Shown here: positions 42,101 through 57,100 of the stretch, piece after piece | How positions within the stretch are numbered: position 1 is the first letter of the stretch | Layout of the letters: each line of letters starts with the position of its first letter | From: Limnoperna fortunei | Lineage: Eukaryota; Mollusca; Bivalvia; Mytilida; Modiolidae | Assembly: GCA_944474755.1 (NCBI GenBank) | Contig: OX104117.1 | Location: forward strand, 65,339,522 to 65,403,521 | Direction of reading: 5' to 3' | Length of the DNA stretch: 64,000 nucleotides | The notes under the pieces: model-generated | The model's database searches: none | What the model was told of the DNA's origin: nothing | What the model saw: only the letters and a program-made list of their open reading frames with translations | Made by a program: the position numbers and the translations under genes

Positions 42101-45100
42101 CAGGGGGTCTTTATACACAGGTAATGATGTTTGCATACCAATCAACACAGTCATGTTGTAAGCTTGTGAAAGAGTGAATTGTAGACCTGTATTGTTTGTT
42201 TTATTAAGTAAACAGTAAAATATGACATTTATTTTATGTATATAACGCAAGTACAAAATATAAAACAATAATGAGCATTTTGATTTCCGATTGTATTACT
42301 GCAGGTCAACCCCCCATTTAATTGTTGTATTTTACTTTGTACCGGTTTTACTGGTTTCCTTGTGTTTTAACAATACGCTCTATGTAGAAAGTGCAAGTTG
42401 GTTTAGAACCAGTTTACACCGGTTTCGTATTGATTATTTCCCTTTGTAAAACAAAATGGCGTGATTATGCAATAAACACTACGTTATGAGAAACATTACC
42501 ATTTCCAACAAATATGGCAACAACATCGAATAACGACATTGACGACTATTCAAATTTTATAGGGCAATCTGAACTTCGCTTCTAAGATAATAAAACAGTT
42601 TTCGATCGCTTCTAACTTTTGTTTTTCGTTTCGAAGAAGCTTGATATTTGACAACAATGCCAATGGTCTACGAATCTTCTTTTCGTCAGACAGGGTTTAT
42701 TGATTGTTTAACAGTCCCGATAGTCGTTTTAGACAGGTTTTCTTGGTCAAAAAGAACGTAAAATATGGTCGTTAGTCGCGTAAGACAGGGAGTCGTTATA
42801 TAAAGGTAAAATGAATGGGAAAATGCTCGGGAGGAATAAATACGGTCGCATAACACAGGAAGTCGTTATATGGAGGGGGTCGCTAAGACAGGTTTGACTG
42901 TAGTGATACCTCGACACATTATGTCATAAGGTGTTGCATGTGTACAATAAATATATTTAGTGAGGAATCATTTGGTTTGTATAGATGAATAAATAACCGA
43001 AGATTGTATTAAAAAAAACATAGACTGTTAATAAAAGATAACAATTCGATTTGAGAAATCCAGCATTCTATTCGTAAAAAGTGAGAAATGATTTTGGACA
43101 ATTCAAATGATTAAGGAGTCGGGAAATAAATTTACAAGATCATCATAAAGAAATATTTTCAGTTCTTACATATCTTAATTCGTTGATTGAATTTCTGTGC
43201 TGAGCTATGACTGAAATTTGGGTTCTATAAATGTCGGTTACCTATATCTAGTTTGGTTATTACCTGGGAAAAGCACAGTGGGTCATAGCTTTAAAATCTT
43301 CATAACTCTACAACAAAAAATAAAATATAAACAAAACATCAAGGTAAATCATAATTAAAAAATAATTCACACTGTTTTACAAGGAATAGCTTAACCGTGG
43401 GAGTTTTGTAATTGAAACAAAATTTCAAGACACACCCTCCTCTTCATGTATTGCTCAAATGTAAATACTTTTTTTACCAAGGTTTTGGTCTCCAAACGTT
43501 AAAGCACATCTTTTATGAATATAAATTAATTCTCCAATCAACTATTGAATACATTTTTTAATAAACAATGCTGTTAGGGTGTACAATTTAGAACTAAAAA
43601 ATACAGAATGCTTGTGTTCCATTAATGAAATATTCAATGTATTCCTTCAATTGTAAAGACTATCCACTGGTACCAGCAGAGTTTACATGGATACAGGTGT
43701 AAAGATCAAACTGGCAACCAGTTCTTATTGTGATTGACATTCTATCATAAAATATTACATATTTTAAAACATCATTCCTAAAATAATTCTCATTTTTCAA
43801 AGATAAAATCAAGTCATATAGAAACAACAATTGAAAATGAGGGATCTTTTCTTTCTTTCTTTATTTAATGGTTAATTTTTAATGTGTCTGTCTTCAACAA
43901 CACTTGAACAAGGTATAAAATTTATCCAGAATTTACAGGAAAGATATAGGCTGATATTCTGCCTGGGTTGTGTATTGTATGACGGCTTAGAAGATTTGGA
44001 ATACACAAAGGCAGTTCGCCAGTTCTTCCTGAAGATTCTGAATAACATGTAATACCCAGAATACATACATCTGGAAGTGGATAATAGAACTGGTGTAATA
44101 CATGGACTATATCTAATAACATGTTGTGTCCTAGCAACAGCTTCCCCTGAAATATACACAATATCCAATCAATTTCACAAAAATTAGTTAATTTTCTTAT
44201 TTGTGCTCTAAAATTTTAAATCAGTAAGATTTACAAGAATAAAACCCAATGTCATGCAAACTGCCTTTAGAGCCATTATCTTCATTGTGGAATATGATAT
44301 AAAACAGATTTGTTCTCTGAATGGTGGTTAATGTTTCAGCTATATTATGTTATCCAGTTTTTATTGCAGGAAGAAACCTGAGTACCTGAAAAAAAAACTG
44401 ACCTACAGATGCAAAACAGATTCACAAACATTTTCTTTAAAAATTTTAATATGCTTTGCAAGCTGAAATCTGATTGGCTTATTGAAATGCAGTAACCCAG
44501 GTTATACGGTATAACTTGCATTGGTCACATGACCTTTAGCTATGCCTTTAAAATTCAAATAGTTCCATGACCTAATCTATGTTTTTACTATTAAAACTGT
44601 CAAGTTCATGTATTATCATTAAAAATTAAATAATAAGGAATATTTAAAATTTCATAACACGTTATACTCTATACCCTGTTCAGAAATTTGGATATTCATT
44701 AAATATAAGACAATGAAGAAACATTGTACATATTTCTTAGAACAAATGATTCATTAAACATAGACTAATAAAAACAACATAACAATAATGGAACCTACAC
44801 TTTGAGATATCATCTTTATGACATTGGTAAAACCAACAGCATCATCTAGTTCTGCCTGAAAAAATAAACCTGCATATGTAACATTAACTATTAAGATCAG
44901 TGAAATATTTATTACAGTTGCTTTATCTTTGTGATATAATTCCACAAATTTACCCCCCCAAAAAGTCTATTCACATATCAGAATTTTGACCATGACTCTT
45001 AGGTTTGCTTATGATATCAATGAACTTACGCTATAATTGACATTTTAAGAAATATTCAAAACTGTACATTGTGAATGTTGAAAATATGTTCAAACGCATA

Positions 45101-48100
45101 TAGATTCATCTCTTGTGCAGAAAAAGTTCCACACAATTGTTTAATCTGATGCGTTCTGTGGCAATCATGACCATATTTTCAAAATTCACTCTGCACCATT
45201 GATTATTCTATAGTAATTCCTTACAGTTTCTGCTTCTTGCTTATTCTGTTCTTTCTTCTTCATGTCATCTTCACTTTTGACTCGTGTTACAACAATAAAT
45301 CTTTCCTTTTTCTCTCCTGTTTTCGTTTCCAGGTGTACCCCAGAAAATCTAAATAAAATTTATCAAACATGTTACCATTTTTCCACATTTTGCTATAATC
45401 TGAAGAATAATTGACAAGTTGGTAAATGTTTTTATCTTATATTACCTGTTACCTGCGCCATCACATTGAAAAATTAACTATCGGTAATCATTTCTGTATG
45501 CACTAGAGGTTCGGCTTTTGCAGGAACATGTTGAGTCTGTCATGTAATTGTTGTACAGCAGAAGCCATTTCTGTGTACACCAGAGGTCCGACGGTTCGCA
45601 GGAACATGTGGAGTCTGTCCTGTAGTTGTTGTACAGCAGAAGCCATTTCTGTGCACAACAGAGGTTCCATGGTTCGCAGGAACATGTGGAGTCTGTCCTG
45701 GTAGTTGTACAGCAGAATCCATTTCTGTGCACACTAGAGGTCCGACGGTTCACAGGAACATGTGGAGTCTGTCCTGTAGTTGTTGTACAGCAGAAGCCAT
45801 TTCTGTGTACACTAGAGGTCCCACAGTTCACAGGAACATGTGGAGTCTGTCCTGTAGTTGTTGTATAGCAGAAGCCATTTCTGTGCACACTAGAGGTCCG
45901 ACGGTTCACAGGAACATGTGGAGTCTGTCCTGTAGTTGTTGTACAGCAGAAGCCATTTCTGTGTACACTAGAGGTCCCACAGTTCACAGGAACATGTGGA
46001 GTCTGTCCTGTAGTTGTTGAACAGCAGAAGCCATTTCTGTGCACACTAGAGGTCAAACGGTTCACAGGAACATTTGGAGTCTGTCCTGTAATTGTTGCAG
46101 CAGAAGCCACTTCTGTGACACCAGATGTCCCCATGGGCAGGAACATGGTTGAAATGAAAAACAGACTCAACATGATCCTGTCCAACATAGCACCTCTGGT
46201 GTTCACCAAAATGGCTTCTGCTGTATGATAACAACTACAGGATAGACACCTTGACTGGATGTGTAATATTCACCCTGTATGCCAGGTATGATGCTAATGG
46301 TGCACTATGATTGTATATCCGCACATTAACTACATACTCCCTATTCCAGATAAGTTGGAATGGTGCCCCTTGATTGGAAAATATTATACACCATGCACAT
46401 TTAATTACTTTCACAGGTCATAAGAGTGACTTATTGTCATGATGAGTATATCAATTTTTCGCTCTATCTATGGGAGTCTAAATGTTCATAGCAGGGCAAA
46501 ATGTTTTTGAATATTAACCTTGCTTGTCATCAAACATTAACAAATAACAATCCAAGTTTTATTCCTTTAGTGTCCAAAGTTGGGACCTCGGTGGTGGAGT
46601 TGTTAAGGTAGTTTGTCTACTCTTAATCACGTGGTCTGTAAAAACTGAGGTTACGAGTTCAAGTCTCACTGCGGGCATGAAATATTAATTGACAAGGATT
46701 GCCATATTTCCTAATGAAGATGGGGTGTTTTCTCAATGGTACATCAACTTCATCTCCTAAAAAAACCTGGACGCCATGATATAGCTGAAAAATTGCTGCA
46801 AGTAGAATTAAACAACATGTAAACAAACCAACAATGTGTCTTAACTTCATATAACTGTTTCCTTAAAATAGCTAATGTCATGTGATCATATTCAATCAAT
46901 AAATGTGTCCCAATATAAAGGGGAGATAATAAATCAACTAACTTTTGTCTGATGGTTTGGTAAAGTAACTTTCTTTGGAATCCATTACATGGTGGCAAAT
47001 TTAATACGTCTTCTTTATCATTATTCAGAAAGTTATTTATAAATTCACTGCAAAAAAAATAATCAGTTCAATATATTAACTGCCAAATTAAGATGAATGT
47101 ATTTTTAAAACAGTGATCTGATCTGGATGTGTCATTTTAGCTATTGAACTATATATTCCTGAGCGAGTGTTCCCATGCTTCTTATGTTGACTTGGTAACA
47201 TTACCAGTTTTCCTAATAGATAATATAGGAATATAACATGTGTATATAAATGTAAAACAAGACAATAAAGATCTTTCATTCTGTTTATTCACAAACCAAC
47301 CCATATTTTATCACAAGTAATTTATTTCTAAATTCTTGGTGTTAAGTTTTTAATGATTCATGGATCTGCACCATTCTGCAGGAAGTTTGTATCACAGGTT
47401 AAAGAATCTAAAATATCTTTACACCATAGAAAAACTATTATGACATCATCAAATTGTTTCATCATGTGGTTAGTGCAAGCAAAATGAAGAGGAATTTGGA
47501 ACCCTGTGCAGATGATGGATCCAGATACCTGGTGTGGACCACTTTAAAAGATAAAAATGATTTAATAAGACTATAAGACTCTAGGATATTAAACTGATCA
47601 CAACTCATTATTTGTTGTCAAAAACATGAACCAACAGTGATAACAAAATATGTAATAATAACAAACTAGAATTACCATGATTGTTTTATAAATTCTTTTT
47701 GCTCCTCTGGAATATTGATAGGACCTTTTGTTACACCTGCCTGTTCATCTGTTCCTGGAGTGGTGAAGGCCGGAGATGAAAAATGGGCCACCTCCCGATG
47801 TTTCTGCTGTAGTATCTCCCTCAACGAACCTTCATGTTCAGGTGTTAGGTAGGATATGCCTAAGAAAAAAAAACCAAAAAACCATTCTGAGTGCCTATCC
47901 TCAACTTTGTATCGACATTGATCTCTTGCAGAATTTGTAAATAATTTATAAAAAAAATTAAAAATTGAGGATCAAGCCAACCTAATTAATACGTCCTTGG
48001 TGCAAGAAATAAATAATTTCTAGAAGTATCTCCCATACATTTTCCTACAAAATTTCCTTCATTTGACCTGTGGAGAAGAATGTATTCAGCAAGTAAGATA

Positions 48101-51100
48101 CTGATTACTCTTTGTGGCTATGTTAAGTTTGATCGTGACTTAATATGAAACATTTACTTAGGTCCTTAATCCAGGTCAGTATAAATCATTTTAGTTTGGA
48201 GGAAACAATATAAACTAGATGTCAGTGAGATGGTACCGATCTCTGTGACCCCCGCTGACCTTGAGGTCAAGGTCAAAGGTCATCAACCATGAAATGTGAC
48301 ACATCGCCTTGATCTTATCTATAAACATACCAAATATCAAAAGCCTACCTCAAAAGATAAAAAAGTTACAGCCCGGACACGATTAGTTTCGGATGGACAG
48401 ACGGACGGACAGACTGATCACTATAGGGCGTCTGCCACAAAGTGACGTGGCCCTAACAATTTAGATAATCAAAACAAGGGTTCCACATAGAAGCCATGTT
48501 TTTTGCCCAATCAAATAAGAATCCTTGTGCAAGGCATCACAGACAACATGTGATGCCCAGTTATAAAACATTTGGCCTTGAAGTGTCATGGGAAAGGATT
48601 TTTTTTAATTTTAGCCTCATACAAGGATTTCCCAAGGCAGTCAGGTTTGTTGTCTGATCAAGACAAAATGACGAATGTTTGCAGAGGACCTCACATGCAT
48701 CATTTCTAGTGAATTTCAAAACTGTCAACACCAATAAAATTACAGTAAAGCCATATCAACATTATCCCAGAATGTTGGTCTAACAAAAAATGTCAGCAAA
48801 TTGAACAGGAGAAATTATATACATTGTGTACACAGAAAAAGTGCACAAGTAAAAATTAAGGAAATCTGTATTTCAGAAAAGAACAATAATGTATGTATAT
48901 GTGGTATATAAATAAAAGTAAATAGACACAATTCTAGTCTCTAAACAATTATGTCTTAATGATACACATTAAACAGAAAAGAATCAAACCTGCTGTGTTC
49001 AGTTTTGGCCACATGTTTTTATCAACAATTCTGGACTGTGAGAAACAACACTTCTTTGAACCAATTATTTTCCATACAAATTATTGCAACAAAACAGGTA
49101 ATAATAATAAAGATATAAAATCTGAATAATATATACTTACCTTCTTTAAAGACTTTGTTAAAATCAAAACCTTGTGAGGCCAGGAAATCTATACTTGAAG
49201 CCTTTAATTAGAAATATGATTAATACTTGATAAAGCTAAAGTAGTTCAGAATTCACACTGTGACTTTGTTCTTATGTATTTTCATGCAAATTTTTTTTTA
49301 TGGTGAACATCACCATAAAAACTTGATGCAACATGTTTATATTTGACAAATTCTGTTAAAAATTCCTCGAAAGCTTGAGTTCATCAATCCAAGCTAGGTT
49401 GCTCTTTATATGACGACAGAAGTACTAATGTAAGAATCTGTTTCTCTAATTTTAAAAAGTTTAATAGTTAATAATAAGAAGTAAATTTGCGAAACGAAGA
49501 ACAAATTCTCCCAACCCCAATTTTACGTTCATGACTTGAATACGGGTTAAATGGAAGATGTTTTGTTTATGACGTCATGAGTTCTTATTGTGACGTTATT
49601 ATTTTTAACCAATCAACTGCTGAGAACAACAAATTCACTGGTCAAGAGGTTGAAATATTATGTCAAAATTAGAGAAGTACAATATACCAATAAAGAAGAT
49701 GTCAATAATCATAAACCAATTGAAAACCAGAAATAAATACTTCTGAGCAAATTAATAGCTCCAGTGATTATAGAGGATTACACCATGTAATAGATGTAAC
49801 CTCATTACATTCAGTCTCCAAGCAAACACAGAACTTTATTTCACCAACCATGGGTTCAACTATAAAAAGAAGTAGGGCAGGTATTATATGTTTTTTTAAC
49901 ACCTTTGTGCCAGTAATCTATGCACAGTTGAGAAATAAGAATCAACTGTGTTTATTGGTAATGATTGTGCACAATACATCTTATGGCTTTATAACATTTT
50001 TATGTCAAATTCTTTTATTTGATTTGGTTTGCATTTAGTTGGTGGCTGACATATATATTTCCTCCACCCTTAAATTTTTTACTGTGGTCAACCTTATCAG
50101 ACAGACGATGAAGCATCTAAAAATATTGATCTTTATACAAAAGTAAATAGACAATAAACCATGATGGTGGTTATAATAAAAAAATGAAAATTCAATAAAA
50201 AAAAAAAAAGAGTTGAATATAATGATGAAAGAAGATAGTTAACAATTGGTAAAGTTATACAGTAACAAAAGTCAGCCTTTTATAATAATCAACATACCAT
50301 AATTCCAAACTCTGTCTGTACATTACATGTAGTACAATTTTAATTTATACTAAGTGTTGACGTATTGTGGAGAGGGATTTTTGCGTGAAAAATGAAAACG
50401 GCTTACCGCATATGGTTTAGCTTATGTTCCTTTTGTAGATCAAGAATACTACTTTTTGAAATCAATAGTTATTTCCTCGAGATATTCAGCGTTTTGAAAT
50501 ATGGCAGTTTTTAAATTTAGAAATGGCGATTTTCCATACTAAAATTTGACCTTAATTGGAACGGAAGTGTACTTTAGGAACAATTGCTTGTTGTCTACTC
50601 GAAATCCTTCGGGTGATGTCGTCTGCAGTTAAGGCGGGAAAAGTCTCGCGGTTTGTCCGAATACCATTGAACGTCACGAAAGCAGACGAACATATGTAAA
50701 CATCGTAATGTCCCTTTAGAAACAAAAATGGCTGACTTACTATGTAAACTTCCCGTAGCAACTGTCAAGGACGATTTGTAACAACTTAATACCAGAGGCA
50801 TATTATAAAACATGGACAGGTTATCGTATCTACATTTTTTCTACTGAATTTTCGTAATAAAAAGGTAAAATATAGAATAATGAAAAAATGCAAGCAAACT
50901 TATTTTCCCAAGTGGGGTTGGCATTTAGTATAGTTTATTATAGAATAGTACACTGAAAATGATGTTTTTTTGTTTGTTTATTCGTGTTTAACACCACTTT
51001 CAACAATTTTTCATGTCGTCCAGTTTTAATGAGGAAGCTGGAGTTACCAGAGAATACCATGACCTGTGGTAGGAAAACTGGCAATCCTCGTTAATTAAGA

Positions 51101-54100
51101 TGGGAGTGGAGTACACCTTGCCCGAAGTTATACTCGAAACAACATTCTAGACAGACCAAGTGATCAATAGTAGATTAACTACCTTTACCACTCGGCAATT
51201 GAGGTCCATAAAAAAGTTGTGTAATTATAGGTAATGTAACTTACTTGGCACAGAAATCGTAAATCTGGAGCAGCCCTTGAGTAAGGTCGAGGAAACACAT
51301 AAAAATTGAAAGGTTTTGCTTCATATCTGTAATTTAAAAGTTTTTCTACACAATCAAATTTAAATGACATGAATTCAAATGAAATCATACATGTAATAGA
51401 GCTGTAACTTATACAACAAATTTATGAGACAAGTCCATGCCCTTAAATTTATGGAAGTTATAGAGGAAATTTCAAATAAATTCACAAATGACATTAGTTA
51501 AAGACTGGTTTCTTTGTATGCTAACAACACAAATAAGAAATTAAATCTACTCTGTCCATTTCAAAGTCATGAATTTTGACCCTCTCCTTAAGTAACATGG
51601 AGGTATACAAAGGAAGCTTAAGTGAAAAAGGGACTGCTTACCCTTCTGGAGCACCAAGCCCCACTCCTCCCTCCTGGAAATAGCATTTTTGTATCTTTTA
51701 TGGAGGCTGAGGGGTTACAGTGGTGTATCTCTTTGTCCTTCCAAATTTAATATTTTCATATCATGTCTTTTTATCTTCTACTTACTTATCAGTTATGTAT
51801 GATAGCAGTTTAGTGTCTTACCTCTGTGTCTGTCTGTTGTACTTAAATGTACATATACCAATCTGACACATCAGAAAGTCACAACAACTCTGAAATAATG
51901 ATAACTTTATAAAATGTCTTGTTTTATACTGTTTACACTGAAAACTACTTAGTAAGCATATAAGCATATTTGCAAATTGAATTATCTGCTGAATGAACTA
52001 ACAAGATACAGTTTGAATACTAGTACATTGACTGTGTTTAAAAAGTAATTTATGATTAATTACAAAAAATATTTTCTCTGTGTAGCGGATTATATTTAAT
52101 GTGCACAAATGAAATTTTTTTTATCATTCTATGAAAAAAATATATTTTGACTTATATAAATTCAAACATTAGAATAAACTCAAAAATTTCATTTGTTTAA
52201 TGCAACATTTTAAAAAAAAAGATCAATACACAAACTGTAAGTTTTCTGTGGTGTAATATATAACGTCAAAGGGTGCATGTCTATATGATGATTTGTTTTT
52301 CCATACTCTTATACAAAATATTTTCCAGCCAATCAAAAGTCAGCATTCTCGTAAAACTTATTTATATTCAGGGAAGGTCTGGAATCTGGAAATGTAACTT
52401 TATTAACAGGAATTTTTGTGAAGTTTTGGTCCCAACTATCTAATTTTGTACAGCATAAATAAGCAGCAGTGAACATACACCCCTCACGGATACAGAGACT
52501 TGATCTGTCATAAAAAATGACTGTCTGTGAGCCAGCCCAAAATGTACATGACCTGGTCGGCAAATTTGGTTTCAGCTAGGCAAAGCTTTTAAAGTTGCCT
52601 GGCCAATTGTCTGGCACAAAAATGATAAAAACTTCAATAAATTTAATAATTGTCCAGCAAAAATCTCTTCAGTCAGACAAATTGTGTATATGGCTGACAG
52701 GCAGAGGATTTGTAACTTTCTTGCAGTCTGTTATGTAGTAAACCCACGTTATTACCTGCTGCAAGTTTAGTGGATAAGTACCAATGTAATTTTAAATACA
52801 TCTTTAGGAGACCAATATTGATGACAAGGCACAACTACTTCAATCTGCTAACAGTACATACATGTGATAATCAGATTGTCTTGTCAAATGTAGGATATAG
52901 ATGTACATATTTGTATATACAGTAGTCCCCCTCTTATAAGACCACCCCATCTGAGTCATGAAAGTGGTCTTATAATGGGGGTGGTCTTTCTTGAGGGGAT
53001 ACAATTTATACAGGTCTACAGAGCTTGGTCAGTTGATTAGCAGCAAAAGCTGTGAAGTAAATTAAGAATCACACAAAATAAGTATTTGTATTTTATTATT
53101 CAGTATAAATAGAAATAAAAAGAATTCATGCAGTTTTTATCTGTTCAAAATGTGTAATGATAATATAACAATTCCAAGTCTTTTTAACAGTGAATGTTTC
53201 TGTTCCTGTTTTATCTGCATTATCGTTGTTTTTATCACTTTTATTGTCTGCCCAGGTTCCACTTCGTAGTTTATTAAGGTTCCGTCTAATTTGGAAAAAT
53301 CCAGGTTTTTCTCTGTTCCAGTTTCCCAAGTTTTCGACATCGTTTGTAGTAAATTTTGATTTATGATTGTGTTGGTACATTGTATTATTATCTCCTTGTT
53401 GAATATTTCAGTCTTCTTGTAATAAACCCGATTTCCGTAATGCCGAAATCAACTGATCTACAATAATTACTTGTTTTCCCCTTTAATCCAGCTTAAAAAC
53501 CTTTCTTTTGCACGATTTCGACATTTTGTTTACCGGTTGTTGAACTGTTTCCGAACTGGTTTACAATAATAAAACCAAATCTCGTTCTATTCGAGACTTC
53601 CAAAATAAACATCTGGTCAGTGAAAATGGTCGTTCGTGAGAGAAATTTACGTTGTTGTGTCAAAAAAACGTGGTCGCTGGTCGCGTTTGAGGGGTGGTCG
53701 TTCGCGACAGGTAATTTTACGTTAGAAACACTTAATGCATCAGGGTTTTGGCCAGATAAAGCGGGTGGTCGCTGGCGAAGGGATTGTATAAGAGGGGGAC
53801 TACTGTATTTCATAAATTCTAAGTGAAACATCTCACCTTTTTGACTTTCAAATATCTTTCTTCATGAGTATCAAAAGGTACTAGATGGCTCTGATTTGCA
53901 GCATCCAAACCTGAAATATACATGTATTTCATTATGGTATTAACAATTTTTTACAACATGTAATTATACAAACTAAATACATATAATATATTCTGTTAAA
54001 GTCCTGTGAATTCCTACAATATGATTGGTTAATGAAGAAGGGGACATCAGACCTAATTCCCTGGATAAGGAGGGGAATATATTGAAACCAGTTTCAAAAT

Positions 54101-57100
54101 GGTGTATATCCGTATATGACTCATTTATCAGTTTTACATGTATGTAATATAAATAGTAAAACATAACATAAAAATGTTTATATTTTTAATAACTTATTGT
54201 ACGGAATGCATCTAACACCTCATTCTCCAATTTGTCTTGAATTCAACAAGGGAGAATTTTACCAATAATTTATTGACTGTTAAAATGGCAACAAAAGGAT
54301 CTGCATATGAAACAGGTCAGGCCCAGTATTCCCCCAACTAAAGGTATTAACTGGTCAGTTATTCAATAGAGGTGGTCAAATCTAAAGTCTTCAACCATAT
54401 AAAATACCAAGTTTATAAATGAAATATCCATGAATATTAGTGCAAGGAGAGTTCAACAGAATTTAATTTGTATGGCCTCACAGCGGATTCAGACTCGCTG
54501 TGAAGATCCAGAAGAACTTAAATGCCTAATTACATGCATACGTGTATTTAATGAATTTTACAAATGAAAGAGAAGAAACATTACTATTATGAACTAATTA
54601 ACCTATAACATTTTTTTCCAATTTGACATCTAAAAGTAATATAAAATTTTAGTTTTTAAAGCATCAAAAAACTACTAGTATATCATTTACAAATGCTATG
54701 GATTTTCACCTTATATTTTTTAAATTACATGTACTTCAAAAATACATTAGGTACCAATGATATCTTTATGTTTAAATAAATATTATTTGAATCATTAATA
54801 TGAATATACTAACAAAGATAACTAAATAAATAATGCAATCATCAAATAAATTCTTTGTGTAATTAATAGTCATGTATTTAACCATGATAGTTGACTGTGT
54901 CTCAATAAAATAAAACTTACTTTATGTTTTACCACCATGTAATTTGATTACTACTACTAATACATGTACATACTTTTCGTCAGTTCTCTATATATGTTAA
55001 TACATTTACCTGTAAATTCTCCATCTAGTGCAATAAAGCAGGATTCCTCTATTGCTTTAGACACAGTTGGCAATATGTCCTTAAAATCTGGAAAAAAAAT
55101 TTGTAATATGTTACACATACATGTACATGTACATAAGATACAACTGCATATAAGTTGCATTTTCAAATTTTATTGAAAATATATCACTTGTGCTGATTGG
55201 AAATCTCAACTAATTCTGAACCAATTTCATGTTCCTCTGCATATTCAGAAACCAGATATATACATGTGCATGATTATAAATTTCACAAGATACTAGTATG
55301 GCTGCATGATTTACATGTAAATGATTGGTAAATTTAACTACTAACTAGACTACAAATTTCTTCAAATCCATTAGTTCAACTTTTGTTTCTTATCAAATTT
55401 ATTATTTGTACAATTTAAAAAAAATCTGCCAAATGCATTTGTAGTAAATTTGTCCATATTTCTGTTAACAATTGGAGTAACTGCATTGTTTAACATTTTT
55501 TCCTGGATCTATTTCAAACCCAAAATTGGACAAGTTAAAACAAGTGTGGACTGTGAGCACGCTCACAAAGGGATACTCCCCGCTTCGCTTCAAGTCCAAT
55601 TATCTCCCTTGAATAATATCAGACAGCAACGAAAATTCTTCATGCACATCTACATATGATGTACTTCCTTCATGTAAAGTTTCATCAAAATCTGTCAAGC
55701 GGTTTAGGAGGAGAAGCGCTTACAAGGGATGTGGACAGACGGACAGACAGAGAGGGTGATTCCTATATACCCCCCAAACTAGTTTGCGGGGAGTATAAAG
55801 AAAAAGAAACAAAGAAGTGTTCAAAGACTTTTATTTAGAACTATTTTAAATTTCCATTTAGATTCTTGGCAATGTACATTTTTACAGTGAAGTAAAATCA
55901 AAGAAAGTACAGGCAATATACCATGATGGCAAACACTGCACTTTTTTATCTGTAAATTTTGTACAACTTTCACCCTTGTATGCATGATCTAGAAATCCTC
56001 AAATTCGTGTATTGTCGTGTATTGCAAGTGATAAACAGGCACGAAAAATTGCCAAACACAATATTTTGTCGCCAATTGAAATTAAAAATCACAGATGGCA
56101 GGGAATTTTTTAGCGCTCGCCACTTTCGTCATTGACGAAATCATTTGAAAATTGACGATAGATTCCTACTAGTATATCAGTTTCGTCACCTGATTTCCAA
56201 CAAGTAATAAAATTTTTCGTTAAAAATTCATTCTACCAAGTGTAAAACGACATATTTATGACCCCAAAGCCAATTAACAGGAAATTTAATTATTTCAGCT
56301 CGATTGTTTTAAACAGCAGGTGTCCGTTGTCGAATTGATGTTTTTACAGGTAATCCGATTTAGTGGTGCTCCGGTCAATATACGCAAACACAAGTGTCAT
56401 AGATCGTATTGATGTGCACAAACTTCCACCTTTTGATTAAATATGGCATATATACAATTAAAAATTGCAAAAATTTTGCCTATTTAACTCATTTTTCGTA
56501 TGTTTTTCTTGTTTCAAATGGATTATGCGCCATTTGTTTACATCCGTCTAATTACCCATGGTTACCACTTAGAAAACGAAGAGTACAACGGCCCTTAGTG
56601 AAAAACTGTAACCGATTGATAAACAAACGCTTTTTAAATGTTTTAAAATTAAAATTCTTTGAAAATTTATAAACATTTTGTTATAATAATTTTTATAAAC
56701 AAATTTACACACTGCAATTGAAAGAATATAGTTGTTTATACTGTACAATTATATTTCACCAGTACAATGAATGCTTCTGAGCAGATGCTTATACGGCACA
56801 TCTGCTAGTGACTAAAGCCCTCAAAAAATACCCTGCAGATGGTGGTGTTGGCGAAGCCAAGAGCAACCCCTGGATTTTAACTGCCTATCATGTCTATGCT
56901 AAAAAACATTGAAGGGATTATGTCCTACACTCATGAGATCAACATACATGTATTTTAGCACGATACAATGTGTCATCTGATTGTACTTTCCTAACTGTAC
57001 CAGTATATACAATTTACATGTGTTTAAAATTAGTTCTTTTAATCATCTGAATATAAATTTATGTTCAAGGAATCAAGCTTTAATGGCCTGGATACACTAG

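Noticed and set aside
45626..46020. Plus-strand repeat ORFs opposite the 243-codon frame
   Set aside because: A 78-bp period leaves several frames open on both strands; there is no start context or domain.
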